Shown here in pieces: positions 1-11,328 of a stretch of 64,000 bases of DNA. The notes under the pieces are model-generated. The model saw only the letters and a list, made by a program, of their open reading frames with translations. It was not told the origin of the DNA and ran no database searches. The stretch covers positions 8,910,890 to 8,974,889 of the forward strand of contig CM030845.1 of the NCBI GenBank assembly GCA_018105865.1. Reading direction: 5' to 3'. This DNA comes from Metaphire vulgaris (lineage: Eukaryota > Annelida > Clitellata > Crassiclitellata > Megascolecidae). The position numbers and the translations under genes are program-made. The first letter of the stretch is position 1. Every line of letters begins with the position of its first letter.

Positions 1-423
1 CCCCCAGTTTAATGTGACCTGGCTAAAACGCCAGCCTGATAGATGTCAAGAAAAAGAAATACGAGAAAGAATTCCGAGATTGTCTGAATTGATTGATCGA
101 GGTTTCTTATTAAATTCATCAATATTCTTAACTCCGGACGGCTTCGACGCGATTTTAGCGAAACGCCGGAGGGGGCAATTGAATTTGATGACATCGAACG
201 GTCAGCGTCGAAGTGCGGAGTTGGATTTTTTAGAGATTGAAAATCATTGCGTTGCATTTCAAAATGGCGTCTGATTTAATAGCAGCTGACAATCGGTCGA
301 CTTTTCGTCAATACGGTTCTCTCGTCCAAGAACTTACTTCCCAGACTTGTGATGACAGAAATTTGGGCCAGTCTACTCGCTATAAGTTTACGCTGAGGAA
401 GAGTGTTGAGGAAGAGTGCAGTA
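1..423. other. No gene recognised
   Basis: Mixed-composition DNA with only short open frames on both strands. No splice-flanked exon, RNA gene or recognisable protein family was seen before the transposon that starts at 424. Confidence 0.5.
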
Positions 424-651
424 CAGTGACGGTTCCACCATGACTGGGGATGCATCCCCCCACCGGGGTTCCCGATGACCTCTTTTTGCTTGTCAACCTT
501 TTTTGCAAGGTTTATTAACATTTAATGGGCAAACCGCTAGCAATGACCTTTTCTCTCTTTTCTTTTGTTTTCTCTTCTTCACTTTGCATCCTCCACCAAC
601 TCCCTATACTTTTTTTCATCCCCGCACCAAGAATTCCTGGAACCGCCACTG
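424..651. mobile_element. hAT-type MITE, TIR CAGTGRCGGTTCCA
   Basis: A 228-bp element whose ends are inverted copies (CAGTGACGGTTCCA at the left, CAGTGGCGGTTCCA on the opposite strand at the right). It is flanked by an 8-bp target duplication, GTGCAGTA (416-423) and GTGCAGTG (652-659), 7 of 8 identical. No coding capacity. It carries at 474-495 the internal motif GACCTCTTTTTGCTTGTCA that recurs in other MITE families here. An 8-bp duplication and CAG-type ends are known hAT features; the family assignment is inference. Confidence 0.8.
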
Positions 652-659
652 GTGCAGTG

Positions 660-1856
660 TATGACTATATGATGAAACTCGCGATTTTTCTAAATAATGC
701 ATTGGTCGATTCTAGCAAATGTAGTGGAGCCTCACTCCTGAACTTTCGTCCTCCAATGGGTCTGTCAGATGGCTAGCAACCACTTATCAGTGGGGGTCGG
801 CGGTTAATACTCCTGACCCCCGGAAATTTTAACGTTGATGGCAAGATAAACACACCAAACACACCAACCCATTTGGGACTCTTAAAGGGAAATCTTCGGT
901 GCAGAAGACTCGGCAAAATGTATTCGCGCTTTCGAGTTAATGCGAAATAAAGATATCATATATATATATATATCATTATATATATATACATCATATATAT
1001 ATATATATATAGTATATTATATCATCATCATCATCATCATTATGATGATGATGGAGATGATGATGATGATAAAGCGCCAAAAAGAAATATAGAAGAGCTG
1101 TGTCAATAGCGGACGTGGCATGAAGACGGTCTGTCACCGCCGATGCTAAATGAAAATCCTGGACGCGCGGTTTAATCACGGTCGCAATATCTTTTGCCAA
1201 CAAAGACCTAGATTTCTGCTGTCCCTGGGGCTGAGAGTCGATTGCTACCTACGGTCTCAAATCGGTCTTGATTAGCGCAGTAACTGGATTATATTGACTG
1301 CGGAATATTGAGCCAAACCGCGGTATTTTGCGGAATTCGTGGTTAGTGATGCCATTGTCCACGTGATCCCACGTGACCGATGACTCACTTACTGACGCAC
1401 TTCATGATTGCTTAACGATTTTTGAAATTGTTAATGTAGTCATTGATTTGTGTCGTTTAACAGCTGTTGTCTGTTTGAACTAGTGATTTTACTTCGGCAT
1501 TTTCTGCAAAAGAAAACTTGTTTGTAAATTCTGTTCAAACGCTCATAAATAAATAATCGTAAAGGTTCTCAGTTGACTTAATTAATATATGGAACGCCTT
1601 GGAGAGCTGCGGAATTAGGAAAATTTACCGAGGTAAGCCCACGGAATTAGGCAACCCGGCCCGAGGAATTTCGAACTTTCAGTCCGCTGTTCGCACAAAT
1701 AGATACAGAACTATGCTTACTTGCTGAGATTTGCACAGAACTACCTCTCGATCGATCACCCCTCCCCCCACTCCACAGCATCTTGATTACCCCAGAAACA
1801 GTCTGACATTTTTGGCCCGACCGCTGTCGTTTTTTCTGCAGAACATTTATTCTCGG
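660..1856. other. No gene; short TA and ATC/ATG microsatellites
   Basis: No exon or RNA gene was recognised. The stretch holds an interrupted TA tract at about 957-1018, followed by an inverted pair of ATC and ATG runs at about 1021-1072 that could fold as a hairpin. The short open frames look random. Confidence 0.5.
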
Positions 1857-2003
1857 ACATTTATTCTAGCCACCTTGACAACATATAAAAAAGGCCTGAG
1901 TCTCAACACTTTTGGAGGAAATTTCCATCACCCAGCCAACATATAAAAAATTGGGAGGGGGACGAAAACTTCCCCCTCCAGAGAAGGCCTAGAATAAACA
2001 CTG
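1857..2003. mobile_element. hAT-type MITE, TIR CAGTGTTTATTCTAG (copy 1)
   Basis: This is a decayed copy of the family also found at 13781, 18980 and 26549. The right end reads CTAGAATAAACACTG. The left end is shortened to ACATTTATTCTAG. It sits between exact 8-bp duplications ATTCTCGG (1849-1856 and 2004-2011). The interior shares the G-rich and C-rich blocks of the other copies. Non-coding. Confidence 0.8.
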
Positions 2004-2249
2004 ATTCTCGGAGTTATTCGGCCGCCGTCTGCGACCATGACAGCGATGACGTAATGCGAGACACCTGTGCTCATTTCCTCCCGCCAAAAGTGCGTTCAGA
2101 AGCAGACGAGCGCTGTCGTCATTTTCTCTTCAATTGATTGCCTGACGATCTACTCTCGCTTCAGAGTACGCAGTATGAAACATGACTGGTTTCATGAAAC
2201 ATGACTGGTTTGACATGACCCTGTGTTCATGGGTCCATTGTTTTAGAAC

Positions 2250-2430
2250 CCAGCCCATCGAATCTCCAACCCAACCCATGCCGGTAATAGAGTTACTTGA
2301 TCCAACCCACCGTAATACGTTAAAATTTCTTAAACCACGACTTTTTCTGGCCCAACCCAACCCATCATAAATATGGAAAAGTCCGACCCAACCCAACCCA
2401 ACCCAACCCATGGCTTAACCCAACCCATGG
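2250..2430. repeat. CCAAC-rich degenerate repeat
   Basis: Repeated CCAAC/CCCAACCCA units interrupted by unique sequence; the densest runs are at about 2350-2427. On the minus strand this is a TGGGT-rich stretch with four or more G-triplets close together, so quadruplex formation is possible. Short inverted words (ATGGGT and ACCCAT) lie at both ends, so it may be the core of an unresolved MITE. Confidence 0.45.
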
Positions 2431-2499
2431 ACATCTCTGAGAGTATGCGAATCGAAGGAACGCTGCGCTGATGTCTCATACAGATTAGTACACTGAGGA

Positions 2500-2625
2500 G
2501 AGAAGGAGGAGGAGGAGGAGGAGGAAGTGGTGGTGGTGGTGGTGGAGAAAACTAGAAGGCAAAAACCTGTGACTGAGACTGAAACCCTCTGTTACTACTA
2601 TCACTAAGTCTTATTGCTAATGCTG

Positions 2626-2691
<66 letters not shown>

Positions 2692-2710
2692 GCTGCTGCT
2701 ACTACTGCTG

Positions 2711-2741
<31 letters not shown>

Positions 2742-2759
2742 CTGTGCTGCCTGCTACTG

Positions 2760-2791
<32 letters not shown>

Positions 2792-2875
2792 ACTGCACTG
2801 CTGCTGCTGCTGCTGCTGCTGTTACTGCTGTACTACTGCACTGCTGCTACTGTGTGCCCACTACTACTACTACTG

Positions 2876-2915
<40 letters not shown>

Positions 2916-2937
2916 GACTACTACTAAATACTAATAC
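2500..2937 (+). repeat. Compound triplet microsatellite (GGA, GGT, then TAC/TGC)
   Basis: GGA and GGT runs at about 2505-2545 are followed by about 310 bases of alternating CTA and CTG triplets (2626-2937) with few interruptions. It opens long homopolymer-like frames in all registers (poly-Thr, poly-Leu, poly-Cys), which are artefacts of the repeat and not genes. Confidence 0.9.
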
Positions 2938-3065
2938 TTCTACTAAAATATCATTAGGTCATTCACAAAGTGAAGAGTCATGAGAGTCAGGAGTGAACAA
3001 CTTGTCGAAGCTCGCAACTAAGTGGCTAAGGTCAGATTCGATCTGTTTGCGTGTCAAGAATCCTA

Positions 3066-3151
3066 CATCTGCCTCTGCCTCTGCCTCTGCCTCTGCCTCT
3101 GCCTCTGCCTCTGCCTCTGCCTCTGCCTCTGCCTCTGCCTCTGCCTCTGCT
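3066..3151 (+). repeat. (CTGCCT)n minisatellite
   Basis: About fourteen near-perfect copies of the hexamer CTGCCT. It encodes Ser-Ala or Leu-Pro repeats in the two forward frames and Glu-Ala on the reverse strand. No start or splice context suggests that any of these is translated. Confidence 0.9.
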
Positions 3152-3199
3152 CCTGCTAGCAATAAAACCGTGCCTTCGGTCGTCTGCCTGTTTCTTCCC

Positions 3200-3950
3200 A
3201 ATCACGTTTTCTTTATCCGTCCGTCGTCCGAGGTGTCTGCCGCTACAATTACTGCGACTAATTAAACGTGACTGAAGTAATTATGGAGCGCCAGGTAAAC
3301 GACAAAGGTAATTATCATCACGAATCTAGGCCTGCGACGCTGACATACAATGCATCCAGTGACATTTTCTCCTTTAAAAGCTAGTCTGCCACATCGTCGT
3401 CAATCGATGTGCATTAATCTTGTCTCGCGCTGTCGTCTGCGGATCTGACCGCGTCACCGCGATGAAAAAAGCTTCGGTCAACAACAGGCAACGACGGTTC
3501 AAGCCAGACAAAAGCAAGTACCCCGCTCCATTTGCATCCAAACGACTCTTTGATTGACAGGGGGTCGTTTGGAAATGGCGATGCACCGGTCGAACCCATC
3601 CACTACAGAAGAACGCCTCGAGGAGTCGTCGTCGTCGTAGTCGTCGTCGTCTCAGGCGGATAGTAAATTCAGTCGTTTCAATCTGGCGTATAAGTAACGT
3701 TTTTCAGGACTGGGCCCGACCTGTGTGTTAATCAACGGAACACTCCAGCAAACAAACCCCCGTCCAGACTGACGGTCACTCTCCTGTGCGGCGTTTGTTG
3801 TTGGCGGTGGTCGAGCCATCTGGTGGACGAAATCGTCGTACGTCGAGCGAAGCGTTAAGTGCAGCATCGCGCGAACAAGGGACTACGGATGGTAATGTCT
3901 ACCGTGGCAGTGTCTTGTGCACTCGGAGGATCACTTTAAGCGCACGCAGG
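3200..3950. other. No gene recognised; moderately CpG-rich
   Basis: This part is richer in CpG than the surrounding AT-rich DNA, with short TCG runs near 3625-3650. No exon with credible splice sites and no known family was recognised on either strand. Confidence 0.4.
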
Positions 3951-4410
3951 GGAGGAGTAGTAGAAGAAGAGGACGGGAACGAAGGAGAAAAGGAAGGAGA
4001 AGGATGAGGAAGAAGAAGAGGAAGAGGAAGCCGAGGAAGGAGAGAAAGAAGGTGAGAAAGACGGAGAGGATGGACAGGAGAGGAGGAAGAAGAAGAGGAA
4101 GCAGAGGAAGGAGAGAAAGAAGGAGAAAAAATGAGAGGGTGGTAACGAAATGATAGAAAGGAGAGGCTGGACAGGAGGAGGAGGAGGAAGAAAAAGAGGA
4201 AAAAGAGGAAGGAGAGGAAGAAGGAGAGGATGGTAACGAAGGGTAGAAAGGAGAGGCTGGACAGGAGGAGGAGGAGGAAGGAGAAAGAAGAGAGCAAGAA
4301 GAGGAGGAATGGTAACGAAGGATAGGAAAAAGGAGAGGCTGAACAGGAGGAGGAGGAAGAAGAAGAAGAAGAGAAACAGATAAAGGGAAGGAGAGGAAGG
4401 AGAATTTGAG
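3951..4410 (+). repeat. Polypurine GGA/GAA tract
   Basis: About 460 bases almost free of pyrimidines on the plus strand, built from degenerate GGAGGA and GAAGAA blocks. A longer unit containing GGTAACGAA..GGAGAGGCTGGACAGG recurs roughly every 90-100 bases (about 4070, 4160, 4250, 4335). Triplex (H-DNA) formation is possible. Serine- and lysine/arginine-rich open frames here are by-products of composition. Confidence 0.85.
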
Positions 4411-4544
4411 AATTTTTGTCGTTCAAGCGCCAGGTGCTTTGTTTGTTCATCTTCGTGGCTTCGTCCGTCAATTGATGAACGCGGTAATCCTGTCGTCACC
4501 GTCAATGTCGTCTGCTTACATTCCAGTGACGTCTTCTGATTACC

Positions 4545-4576
4545 ATGATGACGACGACGACGACGACGACGACGGT
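4545..4576 (+). repeat. (ACG)n microsatellite
   Basis: A run of ACG triplets following ATGATG, preceded by a TGACGTC word at about 4528. No coding context was recognised around it. The flanks 4410-4960 hold no other feature that I can support. Confidence 0.7.
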
Positions 4577-4968
4577 AGGATCGAGGCCACTTGTGCGACG
4601 GCGCATGCGCGCAGACCATAGACCAACACAGGCCTTCGGCTATTTATTGTGTGTAGATTATATGGCGCCGGAACACTTAGAATTATCATCGGATCAACGC
4701 ATCAGGAGAAGCTCTTCTCGTGTGTGCGGCGTTCTACTCCGCTATATCTGGCTGTCCGATCCATAAGCCCCTATCTGCTCTAGAAGGCGTGAAAGTTAAT
4801 CACATTACGGGCCTCTCCGCGAATCCAGACTGACTCAAATAGGCCTACCTGACGCTGCGAGGGAAATTGAATGAAATCGAGAACTTCAGGACAAAAGATC
4901 AGAAGATTCACGTCCAACAACGTTTAGTGTCCACTGTTTTCCTCCAACTCAGCTCTCAAAATAAGACA

Positions 4969-5001
4969 CACACACACACACACACACGCACACACGCGCG
5001 C

Positions 5002-5037
<36 letters not shown>
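4969..5037 (+). repeat. (CA)n microsatellite
   Basis: An interrupted CA dinucleotide run with a central GCGCGC-containing break. Confidence 0.9.
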
Positions 5038-5039
<2 letters not shown>

Positions 5040-5159
5040 AGTCGAAGACAAGGCCCCATTCACTAATCGAATCTTGCACACCGCGTTCTAATTATCTCAG
5101 CTCTGTAGCACCATAATTCAAATTGTCAAAAGTTCCTTTCGAATAAATTACATGTAAAT

Positions 5160-5410
5160 ATTGTCTCGAGACAGTATTCTCAGTGTCTTGGTCTTAGTCT
5201 TGGTCTTGAGGGTCAGTGTCTCGGCCTTGGCCTTGTTTTCATCCTTACTATCTTGGTATCGCCCTTCAAGACAAAGACAGTTGGATTGTTTCTCAGCTAG
5301 TGTTTAAAATAACAGTACTGTAATGGTGTTGGGTTTAAAAAATCTTGAGACCTAATGTCTTGGTCTTAGTCTTTGTCTTGCCACTTACTATCTTGGTCCC
5401 ACCCCTAGTG
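5160..5410. repeat. TCTTGG/TCTTAG hexamer-rich dispersed repeat
   Basis: Two clusters of the degenerate hexamer TCTTGG/TCTTAG lie at about 5188-5265 and 5358-5400, separated by about 100 bases of ordinary sequence. The layout resembles the ends of a small DNA transposon, but I could not define terminal repeats or a target duplication. Confidence 0.4.
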
Positions 5411-5456
5411 TAACTATTAATATCGTCTATACGCTGTAAGCCTAAGCCAAAAAAAA

Positions 5457-5566
5457 ACTATGCCACTGTACACTGTGCATTTGTCCATAACTTTGGCAAA
5501 TGTGAACCGATTTTCAAAATATTTGTCAAAGTTAGGTCCCTATGGACAAATATACAGTGGCATAGT
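5457..5566. mobile_element. 110-bp foldback MITE (ACTATGCCACTGT ends)
   Basis: The two ends are perfect 13-base inverted repeats (ACTATGCCACTGT and ACAGTGGCATAGT). The interior continues the symmetry with TTTGTCCATA and TATGGACAAA words, so nearly the whole element can fold as one hairpin. It is non-coding. No clear target duplication was identified. Confidence 0.7.
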
Positions 5567-5569
5567 AGG

Positions 5570-5653
5570 GGTGTAATCGCGACAACGATATCGCGATATT
5601 ATCGTGGAGTCGGTCTTATCGCGATATGTTTTTCGCTGTCGCGATATTTTAAT
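5570..5653. mobile_element. Fragment of a TCGCGATAT-rich hAT-like end
   Basis: The sequence starts GGGGTGTAATCGCGACAACG and continues with ATCGCGATAT palindromes. GGGGTGTAA followed by cycling CGATA words is a common layout at the ends of hAT elements. Only one end can be recognised; more TATCGCGACA-type words recur near 6350. Confidence 0.4.
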
Positions 5654-5968
5654 AGCGCTATAAAAGTTATGGGTTCATTCGGTTGCTACAGAAACTATGC
5701 TCATGAATATTAATGGCGCCATCTTCCGAAGTTCCGGTTTGAGACTTTGTGTTAAAAAATATCCTATTGCGCTATATAAACAGTTATTGTTATTATTGTT
5801 ATTATTATTATTAAAATTTGCGCTATATAAGTTATGGGTTCATTCGGTTGCTAGTAAAACTATGCCTCACTGAATATTAATGGATATTGATCTTGCCTGT
5901 TCTGACCCCACAAACTTTTGTTAAAAATATTTTAAGAGCGCTGATAAACAGAATTATTATTACTGTTA

Positions 5969-5999
<31 letters not shown>

Positions 6000-6350
6000 T
6001 TATTATTATTATTATTATTATTATTAAAATTATTATGGTACATGAATAAGAACTTGGTGCCATCTTATTTTCCTCCCTGAGACTTTGTGATAAAAAATAT
6101 CCTCCAGTGTTTATAAACAGTTATTATTAGTATTATTGTTGTTATTATTATTATTAAAATTTGCGCTATAAAATTTCATTCAGAAACTATAAAAACCACT
6201 GTTGTCTATTAATGGACGCCATCTTCAGAAGTTCCGGTTTTTTTGTGTTAAAAGATACCCTATTTGGTGGGCATATAAACAGTTATTATTATTATTGATA
6301 TTATATTATTATTATTATTATTATATCGCCATATCGTCGTTATTATTATT
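5654..6350 (+). repeat. Tandem array of about 130-210 bp units separated by (TTA)n tracts
   Basis: Four diverged units begin at about 5654, 5820, 6031 and 6161. Shared words, in order, are GCGCTATA, TTATGGGTTCATTCGGTTGC, AAACTATGC, GAATATTAATGG, GCCATCTTC, GAAGTTCCGGTTT, GACTTTGTG, TTAAAAAATATCCTA, then ATAAACAG and a TTA microsatellite. Not every unit has every word. GCGCTATATAAA followed by a triplet microsatellite resembles an L2-type LINE or SINE tail, so the array may be amplified retroelement ends. Confidence 0.7.
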
Positions 6351-6359
6351 ATTATATCG

Positions 6360-6953
6360 CGACAGAAAAATTTCCAGGAAAGAAGCTTGGCGCATTTATT
6401 TTTATTGGCTCACGACCAAAGATCATATACAATAGATCTTTGCCTACGTTACGATTTCAATGGAACCCTGAACATGGGTCAGGAGTCAAGACCAAGAACC
6501 TGATGATGATGAGTATAATAATACTATTCCATAACAATAGCGAGATGTATCGATGATCGAAAGTGAACTCGGTGCATGATCTATTGTAATTATAGCGCTA
6601 TAAAATCGTTGTTGTGGTCTTTCACATGATGTTACTGTATCTCCGTCACGTGGTGCGTTCGTTCGTCATTGCCGTTACCATGACGACGTAGGGCTTCCAT
6701 CCTTAGACTTTAGTTATAATTAAAATCTATGGTTTCCATCAGAGTCTGGAAGTCTTCGATAAAGGAATGGAGCCATTGGTATTTCATTTGATTAACTACA
6801 TTCTTTTAAAGACCTCAAGTAAAGATTAATGATACGATGGAATCCGTAGAGTGAAGATCATGGGTGCAAAGCATGATTCAGTAGAGTCAAACTAAAACTT
6901 CTTACAAAATTCGAAGAGATTGGCCGATGCTCCTAAAATCACAATCGCTAACA
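6360..6953. other. No gene recognised
   Basis: AT-rich unique DNA. No exon, RNA gene or repeat beyond short direct words was recognised. Confidence 0.45.
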
Positions 6954-7239
6954 CAGTGGTTCTCAACCCGTGGTCCGCGAACCACAATTGGTCCGCGAGA
7001 AGGGGTCTAGTGGTCCGCGACGAAGTCTGAAAAAACGTAAATAAAAGTAGACATATATATATATATATATTCGGTGAAGTTTTTGAAAAATTTACTGAAA
7101 GATACTGCGGATGACCTTTTTTGCTTGCCAGCCTATTTTTCTGGTAAGTTTTGAAAAATATACCGTTTTCTAAAGTGGTCCGCTAGAAATTTTTGAACTT
7201 CAAAGTGGTCTGCGAGGCAAAGAGGGTTGAGAACCACTG
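6954..7239. mobile_element. hAT MITE, TIR CAGTGGTTCTCAACCC
   Basis: A 286-bp element with 16-base inverted ends (CAGTGGTTCTCAACCC at both termini), a classic hAT terminus. Near-terminal GTGGTCCGCGA words occur on both sides. The flanking 8-bp duplication is CGCTAACA (6946-6953) and CGCTAGCA (7240-7247). Non-coding. It holds GATGACCTTTTTTGCTTG at 7110-7130. Confidence 0.88.
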
Positions 7240-7472
7240 CGCTAGCATATGCTTTCTCAGCTTTGTATGTTCGATTAATTAATTATCTATTCAGCAGTCA
7301 CAAATAAAAATTGTCATCCCCTCCTCCCAACAAAATTGACATCGGACGCTCAAATTTTATAAACGGTCTCTTGAATTACAGTAGTTAAGTGTCAAATTTC
7401 TCGTTTTAGTGCATAAGAACCTTGCAATTAATCTTTCGAAAATTTCAAACCCGACGATGGCATATTAGTGAA

Positions 7473-7689
7473 CATGGGAGCCCGCACATTGGGGCCAGAG
7501 GGGGCACATGCCCCCCTGGAAAATGCAACTACCAATATTTCACATTGAAATTTGAAAAAAACTTGCTAAAATATTAACCGTGACCATTGTGTTAACATGT
7601 GTTTTGCCCCCTCCTGGAAAAATTTATGTGATGTAACTGCGACCATTGTGTTTTGCCCCCTCCTGGAAAAATGTCTGCGGGCGACCATG
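7473..7689. mobile_element. MITE with CATGG..GCCCGCA inverted ends
   Basis: The left end reads CATGGGAGCCCGCA and the right end, inverted, CATGGTCGCCCGCA. The symmetry continues into CCAGRRGGGGGCA. The right half contains a direct repeat of about 45 bases (GACCATTGTGTT..TTTTGCCCCCTCCTGGAAAA). A possible duplication, TTAGTGAA/ATAGTGAA, lies at 7465-7472 and 7694-7701, four bases off the right end, so the superfamily is unresolved. Confidence 0.6.
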
Positions 7690-7699
7690 TGTAATAGTG

Positions 7700-9080
7700 A
7701 ATGCAGGTGAAAAAGAACAATCGTTTGTTTGACCGTCTCCTCCAAGTAGTAACTGCGCTCGAGATGCTGTACTATCGTTTTCGCAATATTTTCCGTGCGA
7801 TTCACATTTCAGACGAACAGCCGCGTTCGGTAAAAAGCACGCTCGAGTTCTTCAATCCTTGAATTGGCAATGAATATTTCCAGCAGAAGTCCAGCGGGGG
7901 AAGGAGGAGGAGGGGGAATAAACCAACGGACAGTGGGCTAGGTGACCTACGAATTTATGGCATTTAAAATTTCGTTAGAATTGTTTAACCCTGGCACTTG
8001 AAAACGATTGAAACCGTTCTTTGTGAATTGGAGGATGAAAACAATAATTTTTCGTCGGATCCAACTGCCCCCTCCTCCGTTCGATTTTCCTGTGCTCTGA
8101 TCCGCATCAATCATAAAGCCCGAGGCCAAGGGTCGTGACCTATTGGCACTAAGCCACGCCAGTATAGCCTTGCAAAATAATAGGATCGCGTAGGAAACGC
8201 GCCTATTTATACTCCACAGTTTTACAACGGGAGTGAACAGACATCGAACAAAATCTATGTCTCATATGATTTCCATCAATTCGATTTCGGCACGCTTGGG
8301 GGAATGAACCCCAAGGAAAACACAGAGGGTCGTTGACACCCAACGCCAACAGAATTTACCTTCGCACCTAGAGACCTTCACGGGGTGGAACTGAGGGATC
8401 GATAGTTCGTCATCACATTGCGCTGCATTTTTGCGATTGAGAATAATTATTATTGACTGATTGACGGACGATGAAGAAGAAGGAAATGATGAATGGAAAA
8501 AGTAAGATTTGCAAATGTCGGAAGGATCCGCGCGCTGCCTGCTGGACTGCCGGATGATTAACGACGCGTCCATTAAAAATCGGATCAGGACGAGAAAACA
8601 GCAATAAATAAACATAAGATCCGATGTAAATGTCAGCGTATACACCTTCGGCTTCCACTGCCGTCTGCTGTTCAACCTCTTTGCCAAGGTCTGTGTTCCA
8701 GGTCCAGATTCTGCTGCTCTACTTTAAGGAGACATATCTTCAGCTGTGGTGGCTTATTCTCGATTATGAACTTCAATAATATTGTGGGTTTTGATTTTAT
8801 TGATTTGCTTGTCTGTCTTGCATAATTGTATATGAGCTATGTTGTGTAGGCTATACCATGAGTTGAGTTGGAAAATAAATAAATAAATAAATAAATAAAA
8901 ATAAAATTTGGTTTCGTTGCCAATAGGGGCGGTGTTTGTAGGGAAAGAGAGGCATGTCTTCAGATCTAAGCTTAAATCGTTCTTTTTTTCTAAAATCAGT
9001 TCCTCCATAGCTATAACAACCGTAGCCTCACTACCCTTCGGATATATTGAGCATTGCCTGGCTGATCATTCACCTTTCCT
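7700..9080. other. No gene recognised
   Basis: The longest open frame is 141 codons on the minus strand at 8262-8687. It has no recognisable domain or family, so it is not called. An (AAAT)n run is at about 8876-8902. Confidence 0.4.
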
Positions 9081-9183
9081 ATAGCTATTTTAAGAACGGA
9101 TAAGCGCCTAAGAATAAGCAGCTACTGTTGCGCTAATTCCAAAGCGCTATATAAATCCACGAGATTTTACTTACTTGCTTATA
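9081..9183 (+). repeat. SINE-like 3' module, copy 1
   Basis: The segment contains AATAAGCAGCTACTG, then AAAGCGCTATATAAATCCAC and CGAGATTTTACTTACTT. The same ordered words occur at about 13500-13595 (+), 44640-44720 (-) and 51051-51135 (-). This is the layout of a retroposon 3' end with a TTAC-type tail. The upstream head of this copy is not identifiable. Confidence 0.65.
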
Positions 9184-10193
9184 GTGGATCCATATTGTGT
9201 CCAAAAACTATGGCACAGTAGACTAATTTTGATTTCTCGCTAAATTATTAAATTACTCTGAAGTAAAGCTTCCATAATTATGTCTTACTTCCTATCGAGG
9301 CCTTCGTGGCAAAAAAATTGCAGACTCATCCGTGTTTGTGAATCTTATCTACAAAATCCCAGCAATAAATCACGTCCGTATGAAAAATGTGATACATTTG
9401 ATAAAGTATTAATTTTCAAAATCCTAACAGATTTTTGCATGACTAGAAGGAACGATGTCTAGCAGCACAAAGTATCGGAGATAGCCGCTCTTGAGTGACA
9501 AAACCTCCTGTACATTTGCAATTAAGCCCCATATGTGTCAATCTCCCAATACTAGATTTAGCAGAGGCCACTGAACACAAGTATATAAGCTACAAAGTAA
9601 ATTTCTACATTATATATATACACACACACACACACTCGTTTATGGAGTTCATTGGTGACTGATTTTGGATGGACGAGAATAAAAATGAAAAGTTGAAGTT
9701 ACTGTCGTCCAATGAAAGTCTTTTCGTGTGGAATAAGGCGTGGTCTAAACAAATGCCGTGACGGGACATGAAATTAATTTGAAAGTTTATTCCAAACCGT
9801 TGCTTTAAAACCAGCGATTCGAATCAAAATCATTATAGTTAGTATCAGAGGGAAAATTAGCAAGTAATCGAAAACACTCGGATACGTAGGTCTACATGAA
9901 AAATATGATTGACATTTTAAATAAAAGTGAAGCGCAAATGCGGTAACGATAATTGCAATTTTTAAACAAAAAATTAGTTTGACTGAGCAAGATTGAAAAT
10001 TTTTCAACTGGCAAATTAGAGCATAGATAAAACGCTTTGAAGGATCTCTCCCACCTGTTCGATCACAATGAATTCAATCATTGCGTAAAGCAACATTTTC
10101 CCGTCAACCTGACGTCTGAACAAACAATGTACCGTTTATGCTCGTCGGAAACTCTCTATTGTGTGTAGTCGTCTTTGTGTTCTGTACAGGCGT
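9184..10193. other. No gene recognised
   Basis: AT-rich DNA with a short TA then CA run at about 9611-9635. No exon or RNA gene was recognised. Confidence 0.45.
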
Positions 10194-10275
10194 TTAACCC
10201 CTTAACTGGGGAATAAATCTGTAACTCAATGTAAACTGGACGGCTCTGAGCCGTCACGCCCGGTTAAGGGGTTAA
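10194..10275. mobile_element. 80-bp element in TTAA duplications (piggyBac-like MITE), copy 1
   Basis: The element is bounded by TTAA at both ends and begins CCCCTTAACTG after the TTAA. The right end inverted is CCCCTTAACCG. A second copy lies at 41169-41248 with the same interior order (GTAACTCARTGTAAA then TGGACGG). TTAA duplication is the hallmark of piggyBac transposition; the assignment is inference because no transposase is present. Confidence 0.7.
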
Positions 10276-10465
10276 TGATTTTAATCAAGGCATCCATTTT
10301 TTTAGAGCAGGATTTCAAAGTCGCCAACGCTTTGTGGCTTCTAGAACACGCTAGTTTGACTAATTTTAATTTTCCGATATAATTTTTTTGTTAAATAAAT
10401 TTAAAATAAATTGTAGGGGTGAGACTGGGTTTACTGCTGACCGTCTTCGCACAAGCCACTTCAAC

Positions 10466-10745
10466 CAGGGGCGGAGCTAGGGTGTCCGGCGCCCGGGGAC
10501 AAAATATACTGGTGACGCCCCCTCAACTTGACGAAAATCGTAAGAAACCAAAAAGGTCGCCACTCTGCCCTTTTGTCGCCCCTTTATTCAACTTCGCAAA
10601 TACCGTGACAAGCCAAACAAAAGCATCACCTGTAGCGGAACTCCCTACCTTAAACCAATTTTGGCGCCCCTCACCTCGCTCGCTCACAGATGTCCCCGCC
10701 GGTGGACATCTGTACCCCCCCCTGCACCCCCTAGATCCACCTCTG
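10466..10745. mobile_element. hAT-type MITE, TIR CAGRGGYGGAKCTAGGG
   Basis: A 280-bp non-coding element. The left end is CAGGGGCGGAGCTAGGG and the inverted right end is CAGAGGTGGATCTAGGG. It is flanked by a perfect 8-bp duplication, ACTTCAAC (10458-10465 and 10746-10753). The perfect duplication suggests a fairly recent insertion. Confidence 0.9.
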
Positions 10746-10889
10746 ACTTCAACTTCGGTTTACTCTGATGGAAATTAGATGTCACAGACGGAAAAGAACT
10801 GCTCCCGAAGCACGTTCGAATTAATTAAACCCTGTCCTACTAACTCTAATATCATTATCCCGGTGTGAGAAATATAATTAATCTGTCCG

Positions 10890-11281
10890 CCTACGGCAGC
10901 AGCAGCAGCAGCAGCGTCTCGTTACTTCTCCCGCCCCGCTTTTATTCCGAACAGGTTCCTGCATTAACATTCCGGAAAATTGTGTTTCATCGGCGCTCAG
11001 GGCACGTATAGTAGTATCGTGCGGCGTCGGCGGCGGCGGCGGCGGCGACGGCGGCGGCATTGAGCGCCACCCGGCGATCCAGTTAATAGCGTTGTAACGA
11101 TTCGCTGCGCCGTCTCCCAGCCGAGGTTCCCGTCTCAGGGCAGAAGTCGTCGTCGTCGTCGGCGGCGGCGGCGTCCGTCTCGCTTCAGAGCTCGGAATTC
11201 GATCGACTGTCGGAGATAACACGACGGAGAGACGCCACCACCGCCGAATACTCAAGTACTACCGAAGGCGACGGAACGTGC

Positions 11282-11328
<47 letters not shown>

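Noticed and set aside
2250..2430. Interstitial telomere-like repeat
   Set aside because: The unit is TGGGT/TTGGG-like and irregular, not a run of TTAGGG; better described as a degenerate CCAAC repeat.
3899..4619. Serine/phenylalanine-rich frames of 190-227 codons opposite the polypurine tract
   Set aside because: Produced by GGA/GAA repeat composition; no splice sites, domain or unique sequence.
8262..8687. 141-codon open frame on the minus strand
   Set aside because: No recognisable domain, average composition, no splice or regulatory context; compatible with chance.
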